DNA of 63,090 bases from Terripilifer ovatus (GCA_029222685.1 JARHVB010000032.1:1-63090); one strand, 5' to 3'. Numbered from the stretch's first letter, positions 1 through 8,433 are shown. Notes: generated by a model not told the origin, from the letters alone. Translations and numbers: made by a program.

Positions 1-164
1 GGCCTGCCGGTGGACGAATAAAGCTCTTCAAACCGCTGGTTCAGCTTCGCCAGTGCCGCATCCGCCAGTCTGCGGATCGCCCTGAGCGGATGATCGGACG
101 GAATGCGCTTCTCAAGCGGAACATAGCTGAAAAGACTATCTCCGCCACCGCTGCTTCCCCGCAT
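1..164 (-). CDS. IS5-family transposase, N-terminal fragment cut by the window edge
   Basis: The reading frame on the minus strand starts with ATG at 164 and stays open to base 1, giving 54 residues. The peptide begins MRGSSGGGDSLFSY and continues with VPLEKRIPSDHPLR and later ALAKLNQRFEELYSS. This matches the conserved N-terminus of IS5-type transposases (InsH-like N-terminal domain, which precedes the DDE catalytic domain). The catalytic part is not in view, so I cannot tell whether the gene is intact. It would mobilise the surrounding element. Confidence 0.8.
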   Translation of the reverse strand, partial: MRGSSGGGDSLFSYVPLEKRIPSDHPLRAIRRLADAALAKLNQRFEELYSSTGR

Positions 165-240
165 CGCAAATCACTCCGCATGTCCTGCAAAGTGAATCAC
201 GAAAAACACCGAAAGGGGAGAGTTTTTCAGCAGCCTGTTA
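1..240 (-). mobile_element. IS5-like insertion sequence, 5' end only (rest lies beyond the window)
   Basis: The element runs leftward off the window. Its outer end is probably near 240, where the minus strand begins TAACAGGCTGCTGAAAAAC, a sequence that resembles terminal repeats of IS5-type elements. About 75 bp of leader follow, then the transposase start codon at 164. The other terminus and any target-site duplication are outside the window, so the exact boundary is inferred. Confidence 0.7.
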
Positions 241-495
241 GAGCGGCCAGATAGCCTCAAGCCTCTGGCATAACTCTGGAATGGCGCGCGCCCCGAAGCG
301 TCCGAAGCCGATCAGGAGGTTAAGTGGAGCATCTGACGCACGATCCTCGGGGTCCTTGAGGCTTGCGGGTGCATCTTCGATTCTTGCCTCAACCGGTGAG
401 CAAGAACAGCGGCGCTGAAAAGCGCGCGAATCACTTTCGTCTTCGTCCGCGCCACCCCGCGCCGAAACCACCAAACCGAAAGTCACTGATCGCGA
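241..495. other. Intergenic stretch between the IS end and tRNA-His; no gene supported
   Basis: A leftward open frame runs through the tRNA gene and ends at 238 with a C-terminus reading GFGRFGARAIPELCQRL. It has no start outside the tRNA and no ribosome binding site. It may be the decayed tail of a gene broken by the IS insertion, but nothing identifies it. I see no RNA gene or repeat here. Confidence 0.4.
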
Positions 496-572
496 TGGTA
501 CCACCACCCCGGCTCGAACGGGGGACCCCCAGATCCACAATCTGGTGCTCTAACCAACTGAGCTATGGTGGC
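496..572 (-). tRNA. tRNA-His (anticodon GTG)
   Basis: A full 77-nt cloverleaf is readable on the minus strand: a 7-bp acceptor stem, D stem GCTC/GAGC, anticodon stem CCAGA/TCTGG around loop TTGTGGA (anticodon GTG), T stem CCCCG/CGGGG with TTCGAGC, and an encoded CCA at 496-498. The acceptor stem is closed by a G1-U72 pair and the discriminator is A73. Most bacteria have G-1 and C73. The A73/U72 form is the known alphaproteobacterial variant of tRNA-His, which also supports the taxonomic call. Confidence 0.95.
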
Positions 573-625
573 CCTGAAGCGCGCGGAACCTAGACTCAAC
601 ACATCTGGATTGCAAGCGCTTCCCA

Positions 626-645
626 CGGACCGCACAGGCGGTCCG
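626..645 (-). terminator. Hairpin 3' of the phasin genes
   Basis: CGGACCGC (626-633) and GCGGTCCG (638-645) form a perfect 8-bp GC-rich stem with a 4-nt loop, about 45 bp after the stop codon of the leftward phasin operon and before tRNA-His. There is no T tract, so this is a candidate terminator or RNA-stabilising hairpin only. Confidence 0.4.
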
Positions 646-689
646 CGGAAAGGCCAGACAGGGCCCTGTAGAAGCGGGCGCGCCGGTGG

Positions 690-1403
690 TCAGGCGGCCA
701 GGCGCAGCCCCTTGGCGACCGCGGCGTTGAGCGGACCAGCCGAGTCCGCCGCGACCTTCTGGACAAGCCCGGAGAATTCCTTCGCCTGGGCGCTGAAGGT
801 TTCGAACTGCCTGCGGGCAAGTTCCGTCTGCAGCACGACAACATCGGAGAAGCTCTTCGCCCCGGTCAGCGACTTGACGAAATCGAACAGCACGTTGGTG
901 TTGTCGCGCATCAGGTCGATCGCCCTGTTGTTGAGTTCGATCGAACCGGCCGAAGCGGTCTTGTATGCCGTCTCGATCGTTCCCGTCGCCTCCTCAGCCG
1001 AGGACTTCAGACGTGCATAAGCGGCCTTCGACTGTTCGATATTGTTTTCGACTGCCACACGGAACATTTCCTGCAATTCACCGATCGGCGCGACGATGGC
1101 CGCCAGTTCGGGCACTGCTTCCACAGACGCTGCTTTTACAGAAGCGGCCAGGACCGGCACGGCTTCTTCCGCCAGCTTCGCTGCGGCGACAGGCTCGGGC
1201 GCCGGCTCCGGAGCCGTCATGCTGACGGTCTCGGCTGGCGCCGCTGGCTCCGCCCCGGCGGGCTCAGGCTCGGTAATCTCAGGCTCGGTAGTCCCAGGCT
1301 CGGTAGTCCCAGGCTTGGCGAACACCGGCCCAGTAGACACAGGTTCACCAGACCCAGATTCGGCGGGAGCAGATTTAGCGACTGGCTTGCGAGGTGCGGC
1401 CAT
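690..1403 (-). CDS. Phasin family protein with long Pro/Glu/Thr-rich N-terminal extension
   Basis: This 237-aa protein has a C-terminal phasin-type helical domain (about residues 100-237, including KSAYARL-like and SLTGAKSFSDVVVLQTELARR segments). Phasins coat polyhydroxyalkanoate granules and control their number and size. The first 90 residues are low complexity and contain short tandem units such as TEPGTTEPEITEPEP, encoded by 15-bp DNA repeats at about 1265-1320. The domain resembles phasin_2 proteins, which are usually shorter because they lack this extension. It lies 24 bp downstream of a second phasin and is probably cotranscribed with it. The granule-binding role is inferred from the family. 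Confidence 0.85.
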   Translation of the reverse strand: MAAPRKPVAKSAPAESGSGEPVSTGPVFAKPGTTEPGTTEPEITEPEPAGAEPAAPAETVSMTAPEPAPEPVAAAKLAEEAVPVLAASVKAASVEAVPELAAIVAPIGELQEMFRVAVENNIEQSKAAYARLKSSAEEATGTIETAYKTASAGSIELNNRAIDLMRDNTNVLFDFVKSLTGAKSFSDVVVLQTELARRQFETFSAQAKEFSGLVQKVAADSAGPLNAAVAKGLRLAA

Positions 1404-1427
1404 CAGGAACGTCCTTTCGTGCTGAAG

Positions 1428-1787
1428 CTACTTCTTGACGCCGGCGACTTTCTGGATCGTCTCGCCGAGTTCGCGGGTCTGATCCTGCAGCGCCGTCATC
1501 TGCGCCTTGAGATATTCGCCCTGCAGCGACAGCACTTCCTGCGGATCCTTGGCGTGAAGCAGCTTCTCGGCCAGGTCGAAAGCGGCAGAGACGTTCTTCT
1601 CCGCAAAGCCGATGGCCTTGCCGGTCACGTCCTTGACGCTGGCCTGGGCCGTGGACGTCACGTCGCCAGCGGAACCGTGCGTCTTCTGGATCGCACCCAT
1701 GAAACCTTCGAAAGCCTTGCGCGCCTGGGCGACGCTACGCTCTGCGAAATCTCTCATTTCAGTCGGAATTTCATATGGATTTGCCAT
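1428..1787 (-). CDS. Phasin family protein (short form)
   Basis: The protein is 119 aa and begins MANPYEIPTEMRDFAERSV. I chose the ATG at 1787 because GGAGGA lies just upstream; an 11-residue extension to a start at 1820 is possible but has no such site. The body carries the phasin signature region (QARKAFEGFMGAIQKT, then LAEKLLHAKDPQEVLSLQGE), predicted to be an amphipathic helical bundle that binds polyhydroxybutyrate granules. It is the first gene of a two-phasin operon. Paired TGC-N3-GCA sites about 100 bp upstream suggest control by a PhaR-type repressor. Confidence 0.9.
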   Translation of the reverse strand: MANPYEIPTEMRDFAERSVAQARKAFEGFMGAIQKTHGSAGDVTSTAQASVKDVTGKAIGFAEKNVSAAFDLAEKLLHAKDPQEVLSLQGEYLKAQMTALQDQTRELGETIQKVAGVKK

Positions 1788-1882
1788 GACTTGTCCTCCG
1801 GTACGATGCAGTGGCGCCAATCCGTGTCATCTGAACGAAGAACGCGCCAGCCCCTGCTCAGATCAACCTATCATGAAATTTG

Positions 1883-1922
1883 CTGCATCGCAACAAATAA
1901 CCCTGTGACATATTGCGATGCA
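1883..1922. promoter_or_regulatory. Inverted pair of TGC-N3-GCA sites, candidate PhaR operator of the phasin operon
   Basis: TGCATCGCAA (1884-1893) and TTGCGATGCA (1913-1922) are exact reverse complements separated by 19 bp. Each contains a TGC-N3-GCA dyad, and the first is preceded by C, giving CTGC-ATC-GCA. PhaR repressors of PHB-making alphaproteobacteria are known to bind CTGC/GCAG-type dyads before phasin genes. The position, about 96-135 bp upstream of the phasin ATG at 1787, fits. The repressor assignment is inference. Confidence 0.5.
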
Positions 1923-1997
1923 AAATCAAAATTAAGCTTGATTTGACTAAGTAGGGCACAATTCCGCCGCTTCCATGGACCCACCTGCGGCATCAAG

Positions 1998-2012
1998 TTA
2001 ATGATCATTTAA
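1998..2012. promoter_or_regulatory. Perfect CtrA-type binding site (TTAA-N7-TTAA)
   Basis: TTAA at 1998-2001 and TTAA at 2009-2012 are separated by exactly 7 bp (TGATCAT). This is the full consensus for the alphaproteobacterial cell-cycle regulator CtrA. It lies 118 bp before the ATG of a PdhS/DivJ/PleC-like histidine kinase and about 210 bp before the leftward phasin gene. Direct binding is inferred from the match. The rest of the 1788-2130 intergenic region shows no further gene. Confidence 0.55.
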
Positions 2013-2130
2013 TTCCGATCCAGCAGCGGTGGATCAGAATGAGACCGAGCCGGTCGCTGCACCGGTGTCGACGACATCGCTTCAGCATGAACTTAGCGTG
2101 AAGCTAGTTTGACAGGGACGAGCTTATCAC

Positions 2131-5100
2131 ATGTCGGAATTGCATCCGTCGTATTCGATTTCCGATGAAGATATCGCCGCCGTCCTTTCGGACCCGGCGC
2201 TGGCGCCGTTGCTGGCCGCAGACACCCCCCTTTTCATCGCCGCGGGGGCGCCGCTGAAAATCGTCCATGCCAATCCGGCGGCGCATGCTTTGTTCCGGAC
2301 GGCCGATCTGGCCGCGCTCGATCGCCGATTGCTCAATGGACGTGAACCGGGCGCCCGCAGGCTGGCTGACCTGGCGCGCAGCCTGGCGCCCGCAGCGGCG
2401 CCGCGGCTGGAACGGCTTCGCTTTTTCTTCGGCAGCGCCACGGAAATCATCACCTTCCTCTGCCGCCAGATGGGAGCGAAGCCGCTGTTCGTCGCTGGCG
2501 CCATCAACGTTCGTCCGGCGCTGCTGGCCGCCGGCGCGCGATTCGCGCAGGCGAGCACCACGACGGACGACACCGGGCGGCCGGCAGATGCCGAATCAGT
2601 TCTCTCCGACGGCGATGTGTCCGACGCCCCTGCTCCGCCTGCAGCCCTGCCGCTCGCCGATGAGGCGAACACGCAAACCGACACCACACAGCCGGACATA
2701 GTGGCAACGCCGGCGCCTGCTGTCGCCCGACCGGTACGACCGCGTGAAACCGGCGCCGTGCGCTTTCTCTGGCAGGTCGATGCAGACCGCCGCTTCGTCA
2801 AGCTCAACGGCGCGCTTTGCGAGACCATGGGCTGCGAAACCGCCGATCTCATCGGGCAGGATTTCGTCGCCGTTGCGGAACGCTTCGGTGTCGATTCCAT
2901 TGCAAACCTGCGCGCCGCGCTGACGCGCCAGGAAACCTGGAGCGGATTGAAAATCCTGTGGCCGTTCCAGGATTCGAATGAAGCGGCGCCGGTGACTCTC
3001 GGCGGATTGCCGACATTCGACTCCGACCGGACGTTTACCGGCTTCAGCGGCTTCGGCGTGATCAATCTCGACGGTATCGTCGAGCACACGCCCGCGCCGC
3101 CGGCAGAAGCCCCGCCCCTCGAAACAGCGGCAGTGGACCCCACAGAAAAGGACTTGGCAGAAAGGGACTTGTCAGAAACGGCCACTGCAGAAGCAGAAAC
3201 AGCCACCGCAGACATGGACTCGGCGGAACACGCCACCAAAGCGGGCGAACCCGCGGGCGATGCTGAATCCTCCGCCGCGCCCGAGCAGGACAATGAGAAC
3301 GATGCGCTCGATCATGTGGACGAGCAATTGTTCGCGCCGCAAACGCATGATCCCGGCTATGTAAATTATGCGCCGAATGTCGTCGCCTTGCGCGAATGGC
3401 AGCGGGACCAGCGCAGTGCGATCGCTGAACGCCAAATATCCAATCTGAACGGAGCGAACGGCAACGGCAAATCCGACGCTGCCCAAACGACGACGGCGGG
3501 TGAAGACACCGGCGCGGCCAGAAGCGTGGATGAGCACGTGCCGGCCGAAACGGATAGCGGCAGTCCGGCAGCGTCTGTCGATTCCAATATCGTTTCCAAA
3601 GTGCCTGTTGAATCCAATATCCTTGATTCGAAGACGCTTGATCCGAAGACACTTGATTCCAAGACGCCAGCTTCGAAGACGCCGACGCCTGAAGGCCATG
3701 ACGTTTCTTCAAAGGCCGGCAAAGGCGACGACGGCATGGTCGAACTGTCGGCCAGCGAACGTAATGCGTTTCGCGAGATCGCCCGCAGTCTTGTCGCCGA
3801 TATCGAAGCGAAATTGCCCCGTCAGACGACTCCCACTCCGCCTGCCGTCTCGCCCGCCGACAACACGACGAAGGACAATGTAACGTCGCTTCATGCCCCG
3901 TCGCCGGATAAGGACCGGGCGATCGCGAACGGCAAGACACCTCCCGCCGGTGAAACAAAAACAGCCGATACCAAGACAACACTTGAGACCGAGAAAGAGC
4001 CCGGCGACACTACACCATCGCCGGCAGGCACGGCGCAGGACGTCCGGCCGGCGATGCCGGTTCTGGCTGATGTTGCGCCCGAGGCGGCGGCACCGGAGCC
4101 GGAACTGTTGCCCGCCAACGCGACCGCGATTCTCGACCGTCTCAATCTCGGCGTGCTGGTGACGCTAGGCGGCGTGCCTGCCTATGTGAATCAATTTCTG
4201 CTCGATATGATCGGCTTCCCCAACATCGACGAGTTCCACGACTGGGGCGGGCCGGAGCGCATGTTCCGCGGCTATGAGCCCGAGCGCATGTCGAGCGACG
4301 GCGCCTCGGTCCAGCTCGAAACGCGTTCCGGCGCGCTCATCTCGATCAGAGGCCAGTTGCAGAAGATCGAGTGGAACGGCGCGCCCGGAACGCTCATGAC
4401 GTTCCGCAAGGCGGAAGCGCCGCAATCCGATCCGCGTGTCGAGGAGCTGCAAGGCGAAGCCCGCAAGCAGGAAACGGAAATCCGCGAGCTGCACGCGATT
4501 CTCGACACCGCAACCGATGGCGTCGCCATTCTCGGTCGTGACGGAAATATCCTGTCGCTCAACCGTTCGGCGGAAGCCCTGTTCGGCTACGAACGCGGCG
4601 AAGTCGTCGGCCAATCGTTCACCATGCTGTTTGCCCGGGAAAGCCAGAAGGCGGCGCAGGATTATATCGACGGCCTCAAGAGCGACGGCGTGAAAAGCGT
4701 CCTCAACGACGGCCGGGACGTCATCGGCCGCGCGCGTCTGGGCGGACAGATCCCCGTGTTCATGACGATGGGCCGCATCGGCACCGAGGCTGCTACGAAG
4801 TTCTGCGCCGTTCTGCGCGATATGAGCCATTGGAAAAACGCCGAGCGCGAACTCAAGGAAGCGCGGCGCGACGCCGAACGCGCCAGCTCGCTCAAGTCGG
4901 ATTTTCTCGCCAAGATCAGCCACGAGATCAGGACGCCGCTGAATGCCATTCTCGGCTTCGCCGAGGTCATCATCGACGAACGCTTCGGCCCGGTCGGCAA
5001 CGAGCGCTACAAGGAATACCTGCGCGACATCCACGCCTCGGGCACGCATGTCATGAGTCTGGTGAACGACCTTCTCGATCTTTCGAAGATCGAGGCGGGC

Positions 5101-5586
5101 AAGCTCGATCTCACCTTCGGATCGGTCGACGCCAACAAAATCGTCAATGAGTGCGTCTCGATCATGCAGCCGCAATCGATCCGCGAGCGCGTGATCATGC
5201 GCCTGGCGCTGGCGCCGCACCTGCCCAACATCGTCGCCGACGAACGTTCGCTGCGCCAGATCGTGCTGAACATCCTGTCGAACGCCGTCAAGTTCAACCA
5301 GCCCGGGGGACAGGTCATCGTGTCGACCGCGCTGACCGACAGCGGCCAGGCGGTCGTGCGCGTGCGCGATACCGGCATCGGCATGTCAGATCGGGACGTG
5401 GAAATCGCGCTGGAACCGTTCCGGCAGATCCAGACGTCGCGGCAGACGACCGGCACCGGCCTCGGCCTGCCGTTGACCAAGGCGCTCGTCGAAGCCAATC
5501 GGGCCTCGTTCTCGATCAAGAGCAAGAAGGGCGAAGGCACGCTCGTCGAAGTCACCTTTCCGGCGACGCGCGTGCTTGCGGAGTAG
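2131..5586 (+). CDS. Large PAS-domain sensor histidine kinase, PdhS/DivJ/PleC-like
   Basis: This 1151-aa protein has no evident membrane segment and is likely cytoplasmic. PAS-like segments appear at about residues 211-315, 668-770 and 790-905. They are separated by a long acidic low-complexity linker (about 325-660) with SKT/TLD repeats near residues 495-520. The HisKA domain follows with phospho-acceptor His931 in KISHEIRTPLNAILGF. The HATPase domain has the N box (IVLNILSNAVKFNQ), VRDTGIGMS and the G2 box TGTGLGLPL. The HisKA motif and the downstream LLDLSKIEAGKL are typical of kinases or phosphatases acting on the DivK response regulator to set polarity and division. No receiver domain is attached. 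A perfect CtrA-type site lies upstream. The exact ortholog (PdhS, PleC or DivJ) is not decided. Confidence 0.85.
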   Translation: MSELHPSYSISDEDIAAVLSDPALAPLLAADTPLFIAAGAPLKIVHANPAAHALFRTADLAALDRRLLNGREPGARRLADLARSLAPAAAPRLERLRFFFGSATEIITFLCRQMGAKPLFVAGAINVRPALLAAGARFAQASTTTDDTGRPADAESVLSDGDVSDAPAPPAALPLADEANTQTDTTQPDIVATPAPAVARPVRPRETGAVRFLWQVDADRRFVKLNGALCETMGCETADLIGQDFVAVAERFGVDSIANLRAALTRQETWSGLKILWPFQDSNEAAPVTLGGLPTFDSDRTFTGFSGFGVINLDGIVEHTPAPPAEAPPLETAAVDPTEKDLAERDLSETATAEAETATADMDSAEHATKAGEPAGDAESSAAPEQDNENDALDHVDEQLFAPQTHDPGYVNYAPNVVALREWQRDQRSAIAERQISNLNGANGNGKSDAAQTTTAGEDTGAARSVDEHVPAETDSGSPAASVDSNIVSKVPVESNILDSKTLDPKTLDSKTPASKTPTPEGHDVSSKAGKGDDGMVELSASERNAFREIARSLVADIEAKLPRQTTPTPPAVSPADNTTKDNVTSLHAPSPDKDRAIANGKTPPAGETKTADTKTTLETEKEPGDTTPSPAGTAQDVRPAMPVLADVAPEAAAPEPELLPANATAILDRLNLGVLVTLGGVPAYVNQFLLDMIGFPNIDEFHDWGGPERMFRGYEPERMSSDGASVQLETRSGALISIRGQLQKIEWNGAPGTLMTFRKAEAPQSDPRVEELQGEARKQETEIRELHAILDTATDGVAILGRDGNILSLNRSAEALFGYERGEVVGQSFTMLFARESQKAAQDYIDGLKSDGVKSVLNDGRDVIGRARLGGQIPVFMTMGRIGTEAATKFCAVLRDMSHWKNAERELKEARRDAERASSLKSDFLAKISHEIRTPLNAILGFAEVIIDERFGPVGNERYKEYLRDIHASGTHVMSLVNDLLDLSKIEAGKLDLTFGSVDANKIVNECVSIMQPQSIRERVIMRLALAPHLPNIVADERSLRQIVLNILSNAVKFNQPGGQVIVSTALTDSGQAVVRVRDTGIGMSDRDVEIALEPFRQIQTSRQTTGTGLGLPLTKALVEANRASFSIKSKKGEGTLVEVTFPATRVLAE

Positions 5587-5600
5587 AACCGGCCGAATAG

Positions 5601-6962
5601 TTATTTGGCGGCTGTGCGCGCTCCGCCGCCGACGCGGTCGTAACCGTAGACGTCATCGCGGAAATTGACCGCGCCGTCAGCGCTGGCCCAGCCGGTCATG
5701 TAGATCCAGGCCACGGGGACTGGCTGCGGCAGACGCAGATCGGTGCGCTCGCCGCTCTTCTGCTTCTCGAGCAGGCTTTCCTTCGTCACCCGCCCGCTGC
5801 TGTCGAGCAGCCAGGCAGCCAGATCGTAGACGCCCTCGACGCGCACGCAGCCATGCGACAGAAAACGGTAATCGGTGGCGAAGAAGCGCTTCGATGGCGT
5901 GTCGTGCATATAGACCGCCTGCGAATTCGGCATGTTGATGCGGATCGAACCCAGCGCATTCTGGATGCCTGAATCCTGCCGCAGGGTGAAACTGGTCGCA
6001 TGTTCCGTCGCCCAGTTCACCGATGTCGGATCGACCTCGGCGCCACTGCTGTCGAGGATGCGAATCTTGGAGCGCGCCAGGTAGCCGGGGTCCTTGCGCA
6101 TCTTGGGAATGATTTCATTCTTGATGATGGACGTCGGCAGGGTCCAAGTCGGGTTGAGATTGATGGCGACGACGCGCGTCGCCACTTCCGGCGAGGGATG
6201 CTTCACGTCGCCGACGACGGCCGTATAGCGGCGGACGACGCGGCCATCCTCGACCGCTTCAACAGAGGCCGAGGGAATATTGACCACCACATATTTCTGG
6301 CCGAAGCCGAAGGTCGAACCGGCGATGCGCTGCGCGCTCGACGCCAGTTGGCGGAAGCGGACGGCCGCCGGCACATTCATCGCTTTCAATGTCGCGCCGG
6401 AGACGACGCCGGTCTGACGCAATCCGAGGCGGGACTGGAAGCGCTTGACCGCCGCGGTCAAGGCCTCATCCCATTGTTCGCCATCGCCCTGCGACGCGGC
6501 CAGGTCTCCCTCGATCGCCAGCCGGCGGCGCAAGATCGCAACCGCCTTGCCGCTCGCGCCCGGCGCGAGTGCGCTCACCGCCGGCCAGCCGCCGGCATCG
6601 GCAATCTCGGCATAGCGCTCGGATGCCTTGGCGGTGGCGAAAAAGGTTTCCGGCTGAAGCGAGGGACGATGGTCCGTCGCCAATGCCATTTCGCGCAGGG
6701 GCGCCGGCTTCGGCTTGGGTTTTGGCTTTACGACCGGCACGGCATTCTGGGCGGCAGGAGCTGGTGCAGGCGCAGCGGAACGAGGGGTCAGCTCCGGCGA
6801 CAGCGGCGCGGGCGCCAGCGAGGGCAGCGACAGGCCGGAGGGCGGCGGCCCGCCGCCCGGTGCGGGCGGCAGAATCTGGGCAAATGCAGATCCGCCCGCC
6901 GCCAGAAGCACAGCGAGGACCGAGGCGCGGGGCAGACCATGAAGAGGGGACAAGCAACGCAT
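5601..6962 (-). CDS. L,D-transpeptidase (YcbB/LdtD-like) with peptidoglycan-binding domain
   Basis: The protein (453 aa from ATG 6962; a TTG at 6980 is also possible) has a signal peptide ending near SAFAQ, then a Pro/Ala-rich linker. A PG_binding_1-like region follows (GKAVAILRRRLAIEGDL ... AVKRFQSRLGLRQTG), then a C-terminal YkuD catalytic domain. The catalytic motif SHGCVRVEG places the nucleophile at Cys372, with the conserved upstream His in the VYMHDTP segment. It should make 3-3 cross-links in periplasmic peptidoglycan, a common cross-link type in rhizobia. The gene is convergent with the kinase gene, 14 bp away, and stands alone. Confidence 0.9.
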   Translation of the reverse strand: MRCLSPLHGLPRASVLAVLLAAGGSAFAQILPPAPGGGPPPSGLSLPSLAPAPLSPELTPRSAAPAPAPAAQNAVPVVKPKPKPKPAPLREMALATDHRPSLQPETFFATAKASERYAEIADAGGWPAVSALAPGASGKAVAILRRRLAIEGDLAASQGDGEQWDEALTAAVKRFQSRLGLRQTGVVSGATLKAMNVPAAVRFRQLASSAQRIAGSTFGFGQKYVVVNIPSASVEAVEDGRVVRRYTAVVGDVKHPSPEVATRVVAINLNPTWTLPTSIIKNEIIPKMRKDPGYLARSKIRILDSSGAEVDPTSVNWATEHATSFTLRQDSGIQNALGSIRINMPNSQAVYMHDTPSKRFFATDYRFLSHGCVRVEGVYDLAAWLLDSSGRVTKESLLEKQKSGERTDLRLPQPVPVAWIYMTGWASADGAVNFRDDVYGYDRVGGGARTAAK

Positions 6963-7156
6963 TGGGATTCTTCGAAACAAAGCCTAGCAGCCAATATTCC
7001 CCAACATAGTGACCAGACTGCTAATAAGCGAGGGATTGCCACCCTCACGATAACGTGCGGCGAAGCTGCGGCGCAGGCTTGACCGCGTAGGGCAAAAGGA
7101 GGAGTTTGCCGCACATATTTAAGGCAAAGGCAAAAGACTTACGGGAGATGGCCCCA

Positions 7157-8395
7157 ATGACTGCCGTGATCGGTTCCTCGGAGAAGACCGAGACGCGCTC
7201 GATGAGCGAAGTCTGGGTGGTGACGCTCGGACACGCCTTAACCCATTGGTATCCAGCAACTTTTTATGTCCTTTTGCCGCTGATCGGCAGTGAAATGGGG
7301 CTTACCTACGGCCAGATCGGCATGATCCTGACCTCGCAATACATTGCCGGCGCGATTTCAAATCTGCCCGGCGGCATGTTTGTGGATTCGGTCGGCCGCA
7401 AGGGCCTGTTGATGGCGACGTCGCTGTTCTGGATCGGTGTTCCCTATTTCATCATGGGATTTTCCAACGCCTATTGGGTCATCGTCACCTGCTCGGCGCT
7501 CATCGGCATCGGCAATAATCTCTGGCATCCAACCGCCATTCCCTGGCTCGGCCAGCGCTATCCCGAGCGCAAGGGCCTCGTCATGGCCTGGCACGGCATG
7601 GGCGGCAATGTCGGCGACGCTTTGGCGCCGCTCGCCGCCGGCGCGCTGATCACCTACATGCTGCTCTCCTGGCGCCAGGTGATGATGATCAACATCCTGC
7701 CTGGCGTCGTGATGGCGATCCTGATCCTCTGGTATCTCGGCAAGAGCACTGCCACCCCCAGAAAGGACGGCGCGCCGCAATTGTCGGCCATGGAAGTCCT
7801 GAAGTCCCTGCCATCCCTGTTCCGCAACAAGACCCTCGTGTTTCTGTCGACCAGTTCCGCCTTCCGTTCGATGACGCAGAATGGCCTGATGGCCTTCCTG
7901 CCGCTCTATCTCGCCAAGGAAATGGGCTATTCGCCCTGGTCGGTCGGCCTGTGCATGTTCCTCCTGCAGGCCGCGGGTTTCATTGCCGCGCCGATTGCCG
8001 GACACATGTCCGACAAGATGGGCCGGCGAAATGTCATCATGAGTTCGATGATCATGACCTGCGCCGTGCTGGCATTCATGATCTTCGCCGGCAGATCACC
8101 GCTTTTCGTGGCTTTCATCGCCCTGCTCGGCTTCTTCCTGTTCGCGATCCGGCCAGTGCTGCAGGCCTGGCTGCTCGACGCCACCCCGAAGAACCTCGGC
8201 GGCAGCGCCATCGGCGCCATGTTCGGTGTTCAGGCGCTCGGCTCGGCCATCGGCCCGTTCATCTGCGGCGCCATCGCCGACAAATACGGGCTGCTGTCGA
8301 CCTTCTGGTTCCTCGCCGTCACCATCATCCTCGCGAATCTGCTGGTGTTCGTGATGCCGACCACGCCGCAGGAACAGAAGGCCAAAGCAGCGTAA
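7157..8395 (+). CDS. Major facilitator superfamily transporter
   Basis: This is a 413-aa integral membrane protein with about 12 hydrophobic segments and the MFS loop 2-3 motif (GGMFVDSVGRKGLLM), repeated in weaker form in the second half (GHMSDKMGRRNVIM). I chose ATG 7157 because GGGAG sits 8-10 bases upstream; an ATG at 7148 has no suitable site. It most resembles fosmidomycin-resistance or sugar-efflux type MFS proteins, but the substrate cannot be read from the sequence. The gene is monocistronic, followed at once by a strong hairpin. Confidence 0.85.
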   Translation: MTAVIGSSEKTETRSMSEVWVVTLGHALTHWYPATFYVLLPLIGSEMGLTYGQIGMILTSQYIAGAISNLPGGMFVDSVGRKGLLMATSLFWIGVPYFIMGFSNAYWVIVTCSALIGIGNNLWHPTAIPWLGQRYPERKGLVMAWHGMGGNVGDALAPLAAGALITYMLLSWRQVMMINILPGVVMAILILWYLGKSTATPRKDGAPQLSAMEVLKSLPSLFRNKTLVFLSTSSAFRSMTQNGLMAFLPLYLAKEMGYSPWSVGLCMFLLQAAGFIAAPIAGHMSDKMGRRNVIMSSMIMTCAVLAFMIFAGRSPLFVAFIALLGFFLFAIRPVLQAWLLDATPKNLGGSAIGAMFGVQALGSAIGPFICGAIADKYGLLSTFWFLAVTIILANLLVFVMPTTPQEQKAKAA

Positions 8396-8418
8396 GCGCC
8401 TTTGCGGCGCAAAGGCGC
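8396..8418 (+). terminator. Stem-loop immediately after the MFS gene
   Basis: GCGCCTTTG (8396-8404) and CAAAGGCGC (8410-8418) form a perfect 9-bp stem directly after the TAA stop. There is no run of T after it, so termination is likely but not certain. Confidence 0.5.
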
Positions 8419-8433
8419 ACGCGGTCTGAAACG

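Noticed and set aside
238..540. A 100-aa leftward open frame covering the tRNA-His region
   Set aside because: It begins inside the tRNA gene, has no ribosome site, and its first half is translated tRNA sequence.
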